Made by a program: the position numbers and the translations under genes. A DNA stretch of 19,672 nt from contig JAISCJ010000078.1 of NCBI GenBank assembly GCA_031265645.1, forward strand, positions 1 through 19,672. The letters run 5' to 3'. The notes beneath the pieces were generated by a model, which was given only the letters and a program-made list of their open reading frames with translations, searched no databases and had not been told where the DNA came from. This document shows positions 1-8,196 of this stretch, piece after piece. The first letter of the stretch is position 1; each line of letters starts with the position of its first letter. Source of the stretch: Holosporales bacterium. GTDB lineage: Bacteria; Pseudomonadota; Alphaproteobacteria; BNTO01.

Positions 1-62
1 AGCCTTAAAAAATTTATTTGTGATCTATTTCAAATATGCAGACTTTGATATCATCAATATGT

Positions 63-137
63 TGGGACATAGCCAAGCGGTAAGGCAACGGTTTTTGGTA
101 CCGTCATCCCTAGGTTCGAATCCTAGTGTCCCAGCCA
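63..137 (+). tRNA. tRNA-Gln (anticodon UUG)
   Basis: The sequence folds into a standard cloverleaf. The acceptor strands are TGGGACA (63-69) and TGTCCCA (127-133), with discriminator G at 134 and an encoded CCA at 135-137. The anticodon stem is ACGGT/ACCGT (88-92 and 100-104). It encloses a seven-base loop whose central triplet, TTG at 95-97, reads Gln codons CAA/CAG. The T arm carries the usual GGTTCGAATCC. A short inverted repeat, CGGTGT-TG-ACACCG at 141-154, follows immediately and could mark the transcript end, although it lacks a T-run. Confidence 0.96.
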
Positions 138-796
138 ATGCGGTGTTGACACCGAGACTATGGGCAAAATTTAAGTAAAAAATAGTGGAGAAAACCCCAG
201 GATCTGCAGGCTTTAGCGGTCGATTGGATTATATGAAAATTGTATCAAGTAGTCTTCGCAGACCACATTTAGGGTATTTTTAGCTAAAAAGTAGTCTCCG
301 TTCTCGGTTGCTTATTGTCTGGATTTGGTCTCGGAATTAAGCCCGGAAAGTCGCACAGCCATTAGGTTTTGTGGCAACCGAGACCAAGTTACCCCCCGGA
401 AACCACATGTAGCAAGAAAAAAATCCAAGATAAGCAAGTTGTACGGCACGGGAACAATCGTGGATAATGGGCAATCATTCTCACAGATTCACAGAGATAA
501 CGCTACCAATCACCACATTTGTTTAGTTCCGGTATATGACGTCACTCCACGTTATACCTTCTGTGTTTGTAGCACTATATGCCCGGTCAGCAAGTTCATA
601 ATTTGCGACAAATGCGCACAGTTTTGTAAGAATTTTCAGTGCATCCACGTCACCACAATAAGCAAAGCATCCAAGGTGCGTAAAACTCGACGCTAGATGT
701 GACTGCTTCTGGCAATCACGCTTCGCAGAATTAAGACAATGCAATCTGGCATCTCGCAGTGGTTCCTGAGCTACATCATCAGCTAGTGGATCAAAG
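138..796. other. Intergenic stretch with overlapping inverted repeats; no recognised gene
   Basis: Open frames exist on both strands (325-696 plus, 523-807 minus), but neither has a ribosome binding site or a recognisable family pattern. The visible structure is a set of inverted repeats. TCTCGGTTGC (302-311) pairs with GCAACCGAGA (374-383), and TTGGTCTCGG (325-334) pairs with CCGAGACCAA (378-387). Because the two right arms overlap, the two hairpins exclude each other. A related ACCGAGAC also sits at 151-158. The rest may be decayed sequence. Confidence 0.5.
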
Positions 797-828
797 CGCC
801 AATTCATATACTAAGTGCAACACAGGGT
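797..828. repeat. 32-bp dispersed repeat, copy A
   Basis: This stretch matches 8809-8840 in the same orientation at 28 of 32 positions. The shared core is CGCCAATTCA, then one variable base, ATAC, one variable base, and AAGTGCAACAC. Read on the minus strand it contains TGTTGCACTT. That resembles, from memory and without a search, the ends of IS30-family elements. No transposase gene flanks it. The reading frame of the DUF2628-like fragment on the minus strand runs into it and stops inside it. Confidence 0.6.
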
Positions 829-1035
829 AAAAAGCAAGCCGATCATGTACATTTTATGATACATCGGCCAAAAAACACCGCCAAAAGCGGCGGCCCAGTT
901 CCACGTTAGCTTTCCCGCGCGAACCTTCTTGAAAGCCTTTGCATAATATGAATTTGCAAGCATTTTTGCTGTTGGTGGCTCAGCCGTGCTCCAGCCTTCA
1001 GCCAAGCAAATGACTGCCTCTCTCCGCCATTGCAT
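811..1035 (-). pseudogene. Truncated DUF2628-type inner-membrane protein
   Basis: The 74-residue frame contains SYYAKAFKKVR followed by NWAAAFGGVFWPMYHKMYMIGLL (written here as NWAAAFGGVFW, then PMYHKMYMIGLL). This matches the DUF2628 pattern of a basic lead-in, an NWAA-FGPFW-YRKMY-like core and a start into the first membrane helix. Intact members continue with further hydrophobic segments. Here the frame stops a few residues later, inside the 32-bp repeat at 797-828, so the gene looks cut off at its 3' end. The N-terminal half (AEGWSTAEPP) is not recognised. The start codon at 1035 has no clear Shine-Dalgarno sequence. The family's role is unknown. The assignment rests on the short core only. 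Confidence 0.5.
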
Positions 1036-1108
1036 GATCCCGCATCAGCTGTTGCAGTTCACATTTTGAAGATACGACATTGTTGAAAGGTTAATGCCGA
1101 TACATATG

Positions 1109-2524
1109 TTATGCCGATATAGAAGACTTTAAAGTCTCTAAGTCGTGGGCAAATTCTGCATTTTTGTCGCATAATTCAAGTACTTTCTTCACGGCATATA
1201 TCACTGTAGTGTGATCTCGTCCTCCAAATTTTCTTCCAATTTCAGGTAATGATTTTTCCGTAAATTCTTTGCTTAGGTACATGGCTACCTGACGGGGGCG
1301 AGCTATCGAACGGGCGCGCTTGGAAGACAGTAGATCAGATGTTTTTATGCAAAAGAATTCACTAACGCGCTGTTGAATGTCTTCTATTGAAATAAAGCGT
1401 TCATTTGATCGCAACATGTCCCTTAAAACTTCCTGAGTTGATTCTAATGTTATATCGCGTCCCACCAAATAAGCGTGAGCCATGATTCTGTTTAGAGCCC
1501 CTTCAAGTTCACGAACGTTTGAGGAAATTTTGGTAGCAAGAAAATCTAAAACGTCTTTTTCTACTTTAAGGTTTAAGGCCTCTGCTTTCGACTGAAGAAT
1601 GCCTAAACGAAGTTCGTATGTAGTTGGATGAATGTCCGCAACTAAACCCCAACTAAGGCGTGATTTAAGGCGTTCTCCGATATTATCCAGATCCGAGGGC
1701 GATTTATCTGCGGAAATGATAATTTGCCGATTGTTGTCTACAAGGGCATTAAACGTATGGAAAAACTCTTCTTGAGTGGTTTCTTTGCCGCCAATAAACT
1801 GAAAATCGTCAATCATAAGAACATCAACAGAACGGAACTGCTCTTTAAAGGCCATTGTGTCGTGGTATCGGATTGCGCGGATAAACTGGTACATAAATTT
1901 TTCAGCAGTCATATACACAACTCGGCGCGTTGGATTATCCTTTGAAATTTTCCATGCGATAGCGTGCATTAGGTGAGTTTTACCTAATCCCACGCCTCCA
2001 TACAAAAATAATGGGTTGAATTGCACAAGAGTTGATTCTGCTACGCGGGTTGCTGCAGCATAGGCGAACTCGTTTGGCTTTCCTACGACAAAACTTTCGA
2101 AAGTAAACCGTGGATCTAAGCAATTTTCATAATCTTGATCTTTGGTAGAGCTGGTTTCCTTTTTATCAGTTGATGACAACGATTTTTCCGATTGATTAAC
2201 TAAAGTGAGGGTATCTTTATCGGTGGATAAATCGTCTGATTTTTCAAAATCGATCATTATATCTATAGATACAAGCTCAGGTATATATTTTTTACAAGAG
2301 GAAAGTAGTACTTGGCTATACTGAGTCAATAAACGATCTTTTACTATACGTTGGGGCGTGCGCATAAGCAAAAAACCATTGGCAATGCTTATTGGTGATA
2401 CTTTTTCAAACCAACTGTGACAACAGCCTGCGCCGACATTGTGTGCAATATCAGCTAATATGTGTCCCCACAGGCAATTTATGTCCATGTCTGTTGCTTG
2501 TCCGGATGATTCACGTTTGGGCAT
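1109..2524 (-). CDS. dnaA: Chromosomal replication initiator DnaA
   Basis: DnaA is the AAA+ ATPase that binds DnaA boxes and opens the chromosomal origin. The N-terminal domain (about residues 12-90) is followed by a charged Ser/Thr/Lys-rich linker (about 95-135). The AAA+ core has Walker A GGVGLGKTH at 176-184 and Walker B VLMIDDFQF near 235-243. The C-terminal box-binding domain carries the signature FGGRDHTTVIYA near 433-444. The 471-residue length is normal. I place the start at the ATG at 2524 (MPKRESS). The frame also extends to a GTG at 2545, which is less likely. The gene is divergent from serC, and no cluster of DnaA boxes is obvious in the 140-bp gap, so the origin may lie elsewhere. 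A TATTAT at about 35-40 bases upstream is a possible -10. Confidence 0.97.
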   Translation of the reverse strand: MPKRESSGQATDMDINCLWGHILADIAHNVGAGCCHSWFEKVSPISIANGFLLMRTPQRIVKDRLLTQYSQVLLSSCKKYIPELVSIDIMIDFEKSDDLSTDKDTLTLVNQSEKSLSSTDKKETSSTKDQDYENCLDPRFTFESFVVGKPNEFAYAAATRVAESTLVQFNPLFLYGGVGLGKTHLMHAIAWKISKDNPTRRVVYMTAEKFMYQFIRAIRYHDTMAFKEQFRSVDVLMIDDFQFIGGKETTQEEFFHTFNALVDNNRQIIISADKSPSDLDNIGERLKSRLSWGLVADIHPTTYELRLGILQSKAEALNLKVEKDVLDFLATKISSNVRELEGALNRIMAHAYLVGRDITLESTQEVLRDMLRSNERFISIEDIQQRVSEFFCIKTSDLLSSKRARSIARPRQVAMYLSKEFTEKSLPEIGRKFGGRDHTTVIYAVKKVLELCDKNAEFAHDLETLKSSISA

Positions 2525-2786
2525 GGCTTCTTCGCGGTATCGCACTCTAAGAGTCGATCATAATACAACTTTTGACGGTTTCGGTACTATTTTTTATTTT
2601 CGCCGCATGCGTTGATAACGTGGGACTTATGAGTGAAGGATAAAGCTGTTCTCAGGCTAAATTATGATATACATTGAGGTACTTGATATTGATTGCCGTA
2701 GTTTAAATTATACTTCCTTCGAGTTGAGTGGATGTTCTCTCCTGTTGATTATTTTTTACGATATAATGTCCCATCAGGAAAAACTG

Positions 2787-3938
2787 ATGGATTCACCAAC
2801 AATGAGTGTTCTTGAAAAGCCTAATGACGACCGCTTTAGTTCTGGGCCTACGAGGAAAATCCCTAATTGGTCAAACCATAAAATCGACGAGATGTTACTT
2901 GGCCGTCAGCACAGGGGGCCAACGGGCTTAGCTGCGATTCATCGATTATTAGCATTATTGCGAGATGTTTTAGATATTCCAGAAACACATAAAATCGCGT
3001 TAGTGAATGGTGGCGCGACGGGAGCGACAGAATTTGCTATGTGGAATTTATTAGGAGAGCGTCCTGTAGACGTATTCTCGTATGGAATATTTGGTGATCA
3101 CTGGGCCCATGACGTATTAAGCGAACTGAAAATTAGACCTGTTCATAATTTTTCTGCACCAATTGGACTGTTGCCAGATTTTGAGAGATATAATCAGGCG
3201 CATGATTGTGTATTTGTGTTGCACGACACTCCGTCTGGGGTTTTTGTTCCGAATGTGGATTGGATTCATTCAGATCACGATGGTGTTGTCATTTGTGATG
3301 TGACATCGAGTGTTTTTTGCAATGATGTGCCGTGGTCAAAATTGGATGCGGCCTCTTTTTCATTTCAAAAAGGTATTGGAGGAGAAGGAGGATTAGGTGT
3401 GGTTGTGCTGACACGTAAGGCAATCGACCGATTAGAGCGCTACATTCCCAAACATCCGATGCCGCGGTTGTATCGAGGCGGAGTTCATTCAGAAGGGAAA
3501 AGATCTATAAATGAAGATTTTTTCGATGGTCATGTAGTGAACACGATATCTTTGCTTACAGTGAGCGATATGATTCTCAATCTAGAATGGGGACAAGAGT
3601 GTGGCGGTTTGGTGAAATTAAAACAGCGTGTCGAAAGTTTATACGGAATTGTTCGAGACTGGGTTGCGCATACTCCTTGGGTTGACTTTTTAGTTTCAGA
3701 TGAAAGCATTCGAGCCAAGAATTCTGTTTGCTTGACAATCTTAAAGGATGGGCAAGTGGCGAGTTGGGAGCTTTTGCGAAAAATGATCATGTTTTTGGAT
3801 GCCAATGGAATTGAAGCGGGGATATTGAACTACGTGCACAATCGGCCGTCGTTAAGGATATGGTTAGGACCTGTTGTAGAAGAAATTGACGTTATGCGCG
3901 TGTTATTATGGGTTGAGAAGGCATTCTACTTTTGTTAA
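2787..3938 (+). CDS. serC: Phosphoserine aminotransferase (SerC), TIGR01365-like group
   Basis: This PLP enzyme would convert 3-phosphohydroxypyruvate and glutamate to O-phosphoserine, and in some bacteria it also acts in pyridoxal phosphate synthesis. Family marks are RFSSGPTRKIPNW near residues 16-28, the LLGRQHRGP segment, and VICDVTSS near 168-175, whose Asp should contact the cofactor. SFSFQKGIGGEGG follows, with the presumed Schiff-base Lys near residue 195. This form resembles the alphaproteobacterial/archaeal SerC subgroup rather than the E. coli type. I chose the ATG at 2787 because AGGA lies seven bases before it and the conserved region begins shortly after. The frame is open back to 2664 without a good ribosome site. 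It is the first of five plus-strand genes. No serA or serB is in the window. Confidence 0.88.
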   Translation: MDSPTMSVLEKPNDDRFSSGPTRKIPNWSNHKIDEMLLGRQHRGPTGLAAIHRLLALLRDVLDIPETHKIALVNGGATGATEFAMWNLLGERPVDVFSYGIFGDHWAHDVLSELKIRPVHNFSAPIGLLPDFERYNQAHDCVFVLHDTPSGVFVPNVDWIHSDHDGVVICDVTSSVFCNDVPWSKLDAASFSFQKGIGGEGGLGVVVLTRKAIDRLERYIPKHPMPRLYRGGVHSEGKRSINEDFFDGHVVNTISLLTVSDMILNLEWGQECGGLVKLKQRVESLYGIVRDWVAHTPWVDFLVSDESIRAKNSVCLTILKDGQVASWELLRKMIMFLDANGIEAGILNYVHNRPSLRIWLGPVVEEIDVMRVLLWVEKAFYFC

Positions 3939-3980
3939 ACAGAGTATTCTTGTCGTCAAACATTTCGTGGAAGCAATATT

Positions 3981-4751
3981 ATGGCACAGATAATTGCGGT
4001 AAGTAATCAAAAAGGCGGAGTAGGAAAAACTACAACAGCTGTAAATTTATCTGCGTCGATCGCGATTGCTGGGTATAAGTCGCTGTTGATAGATTTTGAT
4101 CCTCAGCGCAACGCGTCCACGAGCTTATCTATAGCAAATACGCCACACAACATTTATTCTTTTTTGACCAACAACGACACGTTTAGTGATGTAATTCATG
4201 AAACGATGATTCGGAACCTTTGCGTTATTCCTTCTACGGAGCATTTGGCCGCATTAGAATTTGAACTGAACCATGCGCCGAAGAGAGAGCAACATCTTAA
4301 AAACTGTATTGCGGATAAAGTAAACGAGTTTGATTTCGTTTTTATTGACTGTCCTCCATCTTTTGGTATCTTGTCTTTGAATGCATGGGTTTGTGCTGAT
4401 TATGTTTTAGTACCCCTGCAATGTGAATATTATGCGTTGGAAGGGCTTGTATCGTTGCTTAATAATGTGCTTAGAATTAAGAGAAATTTTAATAAAGGCC
4501 TCGAGATCTCTGGGATTATTTTGACTATGCATGACAAGAGAAGCTCTCTGTCTCAACAGATAGAAGCTGACGCTCGCAAAAATTTAGGAGATAAAGTTTT
4601 TCGTGTAGTAATTCCGCGTAATGTAAAAATTGCTGAAGCGCCATCTCATGGTAAACCGGTTTTGTTATATGATATTCGTTGTCCAGGAACTTTGGCTTAC
4701 TTAGATTTTGCGTCAGAATTTTTAGAAAAACATGAAACAAGGGGAAAATAA
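3981..4751 (+). CDS. parA: Chromosome-partitioning ATPase ParA (Soj family)
   Basis: ParA is the deviant Walker ATPase that moves or positions ParB-parS complexes on the nucleoid. The protein begins almost at once with the P-loop KGGVGKTTTAVNL (residues 11-23), including the signature first lysine. LLIDFDPQRNAS (35-46) and FVFIDCPPSFG (119-129, Walker B) follow. RNVKIAEAPSHGKP near the C-terminus is typical of chromosomal Soj/ParA. The 256-residue length and the absence of an N-terminal helix-turn-helix fit the small chromosomal type rather than plasmid ParA. A GGAAG sits eight bases before the ATG. It is followed after two bases by parB. In many alphaproteobacteria mnmG and rsmG precede parA; here serC does. 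Confidence 0.97.
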   Translation: MAQIIAVSNQKGGVGKTTTAVNLSASIAIAGYKSLLIDFDPQRNASTSLSIANTPHNIYSFLTNNDTFSDVIHETMIRNLCVIPSTEHLAALEFELNHAPKREQHLKNCIADKVNEFDFVFIDCPPSFGILSLNAWVCADYVLVPLQCEYYALEGLVSLLNNVLRIKRNFNKGLEISGIILTMHDKRSSLSQQIEADARKNLGDKVFRVVIPRNVKIAEAPSHGKPVLLYDIRCPGTLAYLDFASEFLEKHETRGK

Positions 4752-4753
4752 TC

Positions 4754-5614
4754 ATGGCTGATAAAAATAATTTAGGTCGTGGACTTGAATCAATATTTAA
4801 AGAAATGAGCGATAATAGCAGCGACTCCAGTATTGTAGCGGTCGAGTTGGACATAGCTTCTGTTGTTCCAAATCCCAACCAGCCGCGAAAATCGTTTGAT
4901 GATGCGTCCATGCAAGAATTGATTGCGTCTGTAAAACAGGAAGGAATTCTGCAACCAATTCTTGTAAGGAAACTCACTGACGAAGAATATCAAATTATTG
5001 CTGGAGAACGACGTTGGCGCGCTGCTTTAGGTGCTAATTTACGAACAATTCCAGCAGTTACTATTGAATGTGATGAGACTACGGCATTACAATTGGGATT
5101 AATTGAAAATCTTCAACGCGATGGGCTTGCTCCTTTAGAAGAGGCTGTTGCGATTAAGTCTTTACTTGACGATTGTCAGAGAACTCAAGAAGATGTTGCG
5201 CAAATGCTCAGCAAAAGTAAAAGTTATGTTTCTAACATGATTCGTTTATTGAAGCTGCCTGAATCCATCCAGAAGCTACTAAGTGAGAAAAAAATTTCGG
5301 CTGGGCATGCACGTGCTATACTAGAAGCTGATGATCCAAATGAAATTGCTCGAAAAATTATACAAAATAACCTTTCTGTACGAGACACGGAGGCTTTAGT
5401 TAGACATCAACGATCGTCTCCAACTAGTGGCGATCACGAACGTTCCTCTGATTTCATTGCGATTGAATATGCCTTAGCGGACTTTTTAAAAGCGCGAGTA
5501 AAAATCTATTCGAAAGGGATTGGCGGATGCGTGCAAATTTATTTTGATGATTTCAATAAATTGGATGATATTGTGAGCTTGGTATCGAACCGTACGCGCA
5601 GCGATTTCACGTGA
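4754..5614 (+). CDS. parB: Chromosome-partitioning protein ParB (Spo0J family)
   Basis: ParB binds parS, spreads along DNA as a CTP-dependent clamp and recruits ParA. Visible parts are the N-terminal LGRGLESIF (7-15, the ParA-contacting type), PNQPRKSFDD (41-50), IAGERRWRAA (82-91, the CTP-binding GERR box), and ENLQRDGLAPLEEA (118-131). A helix-turn-helix lies near 144-168 (TQEDVAQMLSKSKSYVSN), and the short C-terminal dimerisation domain is near 231-286. An AAGGGGA ribosome site lies within the end of parA. The last codons run through a parS-like palindrome (5604-5617) whose TGA is the stop codon. The pair is almost certainly translationally coupled with parA. Confidence 0.97.
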   Translation: MADKNNLGRGLESIFKEMSDNSSDSSIVAVELDIASVVPNPNQPRKSFDDASMQELIASVKQEGILQPILVRKLTDEEYQIIAGERRWRAALGANLRTIPAVTIECDETTALQLGLIENLQRDGLAPLEEAVAIKSLLDDCQRTQEDVAQMLSKSKSYVSNMIRLLKLPESIQKLLSEKKISAGHARAILEADDPNEIARKIIQNNLSVRDTEALVRHQRSSPTSGDHERSSDFIAIEYALADFLKARVKIYSKGIGGCVQIYFDDFNKLDDIVSLVSNRTRSDFT

Positions 5615-5617
5615 AAT
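5604..5617. promoter_or_regulatory. Candidate parS site overlapping the parB stop codon
   Basis: ATTTCACGTGAAAT is a perfect 14-bp palindrome. It contains the central 12 bases TTTCACGTGAAA of the broadly conserved parS sequence TGTTTCACGTGAAACA. The two outermost bases on each side differ from that consensus. It lies at the 3' end of parB, and the parB stop codon (5612-5614) is inside it. A parS next to or inside parAB is common. The match is read directly; binding by this ParB is inference. Confidence 0.72.
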
Positions 5618-5648
5618 TGGCCAGGTGTCTAAAAAAAATGGAGGAATA

Positions 5649-6005
5649 ATGAGTAAGTATAGAAAGGATAATGTTTTCAATAAAATCCTACACAACGAGA
5701 TTCCGTACGATTTCGTTGCTGAAAATGAATTCGCATTGGCATTTCGTGATATTGACCCTAAAGCGAATGTGCACGTGCTTGTTATTCCCAAAGGGGAATT
5801 TTCGACTTTTTATGATTTTCATTCAACGGCCAATTCGATGCAAATTGTCGGTTTTTATTCTCTCATTAACGAAGTGATTTCTTCTATGAAGTTGGTTCAG
5901 ACAGGTTTTAAATTAGTCTCTAGGGCTGGGTCGAATGGAGGACAGGAGGTTCTTCATTTTCATGTACATATTCTTGGTGGAGAAAATGTTGCAGATATGC
6001 CCTAG
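5649..6005 (+). CDS. HIT-family nucleotide hydrolase (Hint-like)
   Basis: This is a histidine-triad protein of about 118 residues. The catalytic signature HFHVHILGG lies at residues 103-111, giving the three histidines H103, H105 and H107. The N-terminal KILHNEIPYDFVAENEFALAF and PKANVHVLVIPK segments are standard for Hint/HinT proteins, which hydrolyse purine nucleoside phosphoramidates and adenylates. I chose the ATG at 5649 because GGAGGAA lies just upstream. The frame is open to a GTG at 5625 that would overlap this site. It sits 34 bases after parB and about 44 bases before rnd, probably in the same transcript. The physiological substrate cannot be told from sequence. Confidence 0.93.
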   Translation: MSKYRKDNVFNKILHNEIPYDFVAENEFALAFRDIDPKANVHVLVIPKGEFSTFYDFHSTANSMQIVGFYSLINEVISSMKLVQTGFKLVSRAGSNGGQEVLHFHVHILGGENVADMP

Positions 6006-6049
6006 TTATAGAATAAAATGGATAAAAATATTCGAGGGAAAAACTAAAT

Positions 6050-6661
6050 ATGCGTACTTATTTACATACATACGATATTCCTGACGATGTGCTTTTCGGG
6101 AACTTGATCGCGGTTGATACGGAAACGACAGGGCTGTGTTTACATAGAGATCGGTTATGTCTTGTTCAGTTTAATTGTGGCGACGGAGCCGTGCATTTGG
6201 TCCATTTCCCCGATGCAGTATATGACAAATCTCAAAATATTTGCAATTTTTTAATAAGTGAACATGTTCAAAAAATTTTTCACTACGCTAGATTTGATAT
6301 AGCATTTCTTGCCGTCACGTTTGGTGTGTTTGCGAAAAATGTGTACTGTACAAAAATTGCATCTAAAATCGCGAGAACATTTTCAGATCAACACTCATTA
6401 AAAGCTTTGTGTCGAGATCTTTTGAATATAGATATTTCGAAAACGGAACAACGATCATATTGGGGAGCAGCTACTTTGACACCTGGTCAGCTAGATTATG
6501 CAAGCACAGACGTCCTGTATCTGCATAATCTGAAAAATATGTTGGATGTAATTTTAGTCAAAGAGAATAGAATGGCTTTAGCTCAAGGTTGCTTCGATTT
6601 TCTTCCTCTTCGAGCGAGATTAGACGTTTTAGGAGGATGGCATGACATATTTGAACATTGA
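6050..6661 (+). CDS. rnd: RNase D-like 3'-5' exoribonuclease (DEDDy, no HRDC domain)
   Basis: The 203-residue protein carries all three exonuclease motifs of the DEDDy family. Exo I is AVDTETTGL (D23, E25), exo II is HYARFDIAFL (D83), and exo III is LDYASTDVLYL (Y150, D154). These residues bind the two metal ions that cleave nucleotides from RNA 3' ends, as in tRNA maturation and turnover. E. coli RNase D is about 375 residues because of HRDC domains. This protein stops after the exonuclease fold, which is usual in alphaproteobacteria. A GAGGGA lies about ten bases before the ATG. It ends five bases before the oppositely oriented carrier gene, so transcription is convergent. Confidence 0.92.
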   Translation: MRTYLHTYDIPDDVLFGNLIAVDTETTGLCLHRDRLCLVQFNCGDGAVHLVHFPDAVYDKSQNICNFLISEHVQKIFHYARFDIAFLAVTFGVFAKNVYCTKIASKIARTFSDQHSLKALCRDLLNIDISKTEQRSYWGAATLTPGQLDYASTDVLYLHNLKNMLDVILVKENRMALAQGCFDFLPLRARLDVLGGWHDIFEH

Positions 6662-6666
6662 TTTTA

Positions 6667-8097
6667 CTACCAGAGTCCTAAAACCTTCCACCACACGCCA
6701 CCAATTGTAAACCAAATGATGAAATACGCTAATGTGGTAAGTAGACCACTGCGCCACCATAACTTTTGATCTATGTACCCTGTGTTAAAAAACAAGGGGC
6801 ACGACGATGATCCGTATGGAGTTACAAATCCACAACACGCAGTTATTATAGCTAAACTCATCCCACCAATTTTAGGGGGGACTCCACACGTAATCATAAG
6901 TTGTATAAATGGCGGAAACATAGCGCAAGCATGAAGCACATTTCCTGGAATAAAATAGTGAGCAAAATAATACGTAAATGATATAGCTAGCAATGCATAT
7001 GGCCACGTAATCCCAGCTAGTAGCCCCTGCAGTATCGAGGCGTAGTATTGCACTAAACCAAATGCTGTTAATTTTAATGCTATTACATTTAATATCGATA
7101 GCCAAAGGCAAATGCCCCATATGTCTTTCGCTCCAGTTATATCATCAATATCTAAAACATTCGTTGCCAATAATGCGCATAACCCTCCTAACGCTACAAC
7201 TCCAGTATGAACGTGAATTGTATCGCCAAAAATCCAACCAATTAACATACACATAAATATTGCAACAGTTAAATACTCATCTCTATTCATCGGTGGCATA
7301 GTACCTAGGTGAGTATTTGCAATTCCTTCAAAGTTTTTAATAGCCATTAGTTGAGGCGGAGCTAGTTTATACAAAATTAACGGCATTAGAAATAGACATG
7401 CTAGTCCAGGAATACTGACAATAACGAACCATTCCATCCAAGAGACATTTATTCCAATGTCTGCCATAAATTGTTGAGCAATCGGATTGGAGGCTATCGC
7501 TGTTAAAAATAATGGGCATGATAATTGGTTGGCATGCAATGCACAAAGTGCAAGGTATCTACCAACAATTCCCTCTGAGCGATTGATCGACGAACTGCCT
7601 AAAGATTCACTCACTGACACAGTCAGCGGGATAGTGATACAGGACGCCCGTGCTGTATTGCTTGGAATCATTGGAGCTAATATGATCTCTCCTAGCGTCA
7701 CTCCGTATGCAAGCTTTATAGAGTTATTGCCCATTTTTTGAATGAAAAAGTATGCCAATCTTCGTCCTAAATTTGTTTTGACGAAAGCTTTAGACGCAAT
7801 TGATGTAAAGACAACTATCCAAGTGATACTTTGCCCAAAACATGCAAATCCATCACTTGGAGAAATCAATTTAAAAATGAGACATACGAAGAATCCAAAT
7901 AATGATATTACTAACATTGGATATGGTTGTAGCAGTATTCCAACTATCACAGCAATGAAAATTCCAAACAAGGGATAAGCCCTCGGATCGACTCCATAGG
8001 GCGCAGGCAATATGGATATTGATAGGCCAATTAAACAGATGATTGCTAGCAAAAATCCAGAACTCAATCTGATATTTTGACGCATACCTTTGCTCAC
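6667..8097 (-). CDS. DASS-family (SLC13-like) dicarboxylate/anion carrier
   Basis: The protein has 476 residues with a dozen or more hydrophobic segments. It carries the paired Ser-Asn-Thr type substrate motifs of the divalent anion:sodium symporter family: APMIPSNTARAS near residues 141-152 and VTPYGSSSCPLFFNTGY near 425-441. It looks closest to the branch containing plastid 2-oxoglutarate/malate translocators and chlamydial carriers, which exchange C4/C5 dicarboxylates across a membrane. The substrate here is inference. The frame starts at a GTG (8097); the ATG at 8085 (MRQNIRLSSG) is an alternative. A TATAAT lies directly before the GTG and may be a promoter -10, which would favour the inner start. 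The gene converges with rnd and shares its strand with smpB. Confidence 0.86.
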   Translation of the reverse strand: MSKGMRQNIRLSSGFLLAIICLIGLSISILPAPYGVDPRAYPLFGIFIAVIVGILLQPYPMLVISLFGFFVCLIFKLISPSDGFACFGQSITWIVVFTSIASKAFVKTNLGRRLAYFFIQKMGNNSIKLAYGVTLGEIILAPMIPSNTARASCITIPLTVSVSESLGSSSINRSEGIVGRYLALCALHANQLSCPLFLTAIASNPIAQQFMADIGINVSWMEWFVIVSIPGLACLFLMPLILYKLAPPQLMAIKNFEGIANTHLGTMPPMNRDEYLTVAIFMCMLIGWIFGDTIHVHTGVVALGGLCALLATNVLDIDDITGAKDIWGICLWLSILNVIALKLTAFGLVQYYASILQGLLAGITWPYALLAISFTYYFAHYFIPGNVLHACAMFPPFIQLMITCGVPPKIGGMSLAIITACCGFVTPYGSSSCPLFFNTGYIDQKLWWRSGLLTTLAYFIIWFTIGGVWWKVLGLW

Positions 8098-8196
8098 ATT
8101 ATAGATAGAACCCCTAATCGTCCTTTATTTTTGTGAGAAATGCAATGCGCAATAGCCAGAATTCCCAAATTGTGAGCTATATATTTTATCGCAATT

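Noticed and set aside
325..696. 123-residue plus-strand frame near the left edge
   Set aside because: It has no ribosome site, an unusual composition and no familiar motif, and an opposing frame overlaps it.
523..807. 94-residue minus-strand frame containing AYCGDVDALKILTKL
   Set aside because: The ankyrin-like flavour of one segment is too short to support a call, and the frame starts within the 32-bp repeat.
2546..2786. Chromosomal origin next to dnaA
   Set aside because: I looked for TTATCCACA-type boxes. Only isolated imperfect matches occur, mostly inside genes, so no origin call is made.
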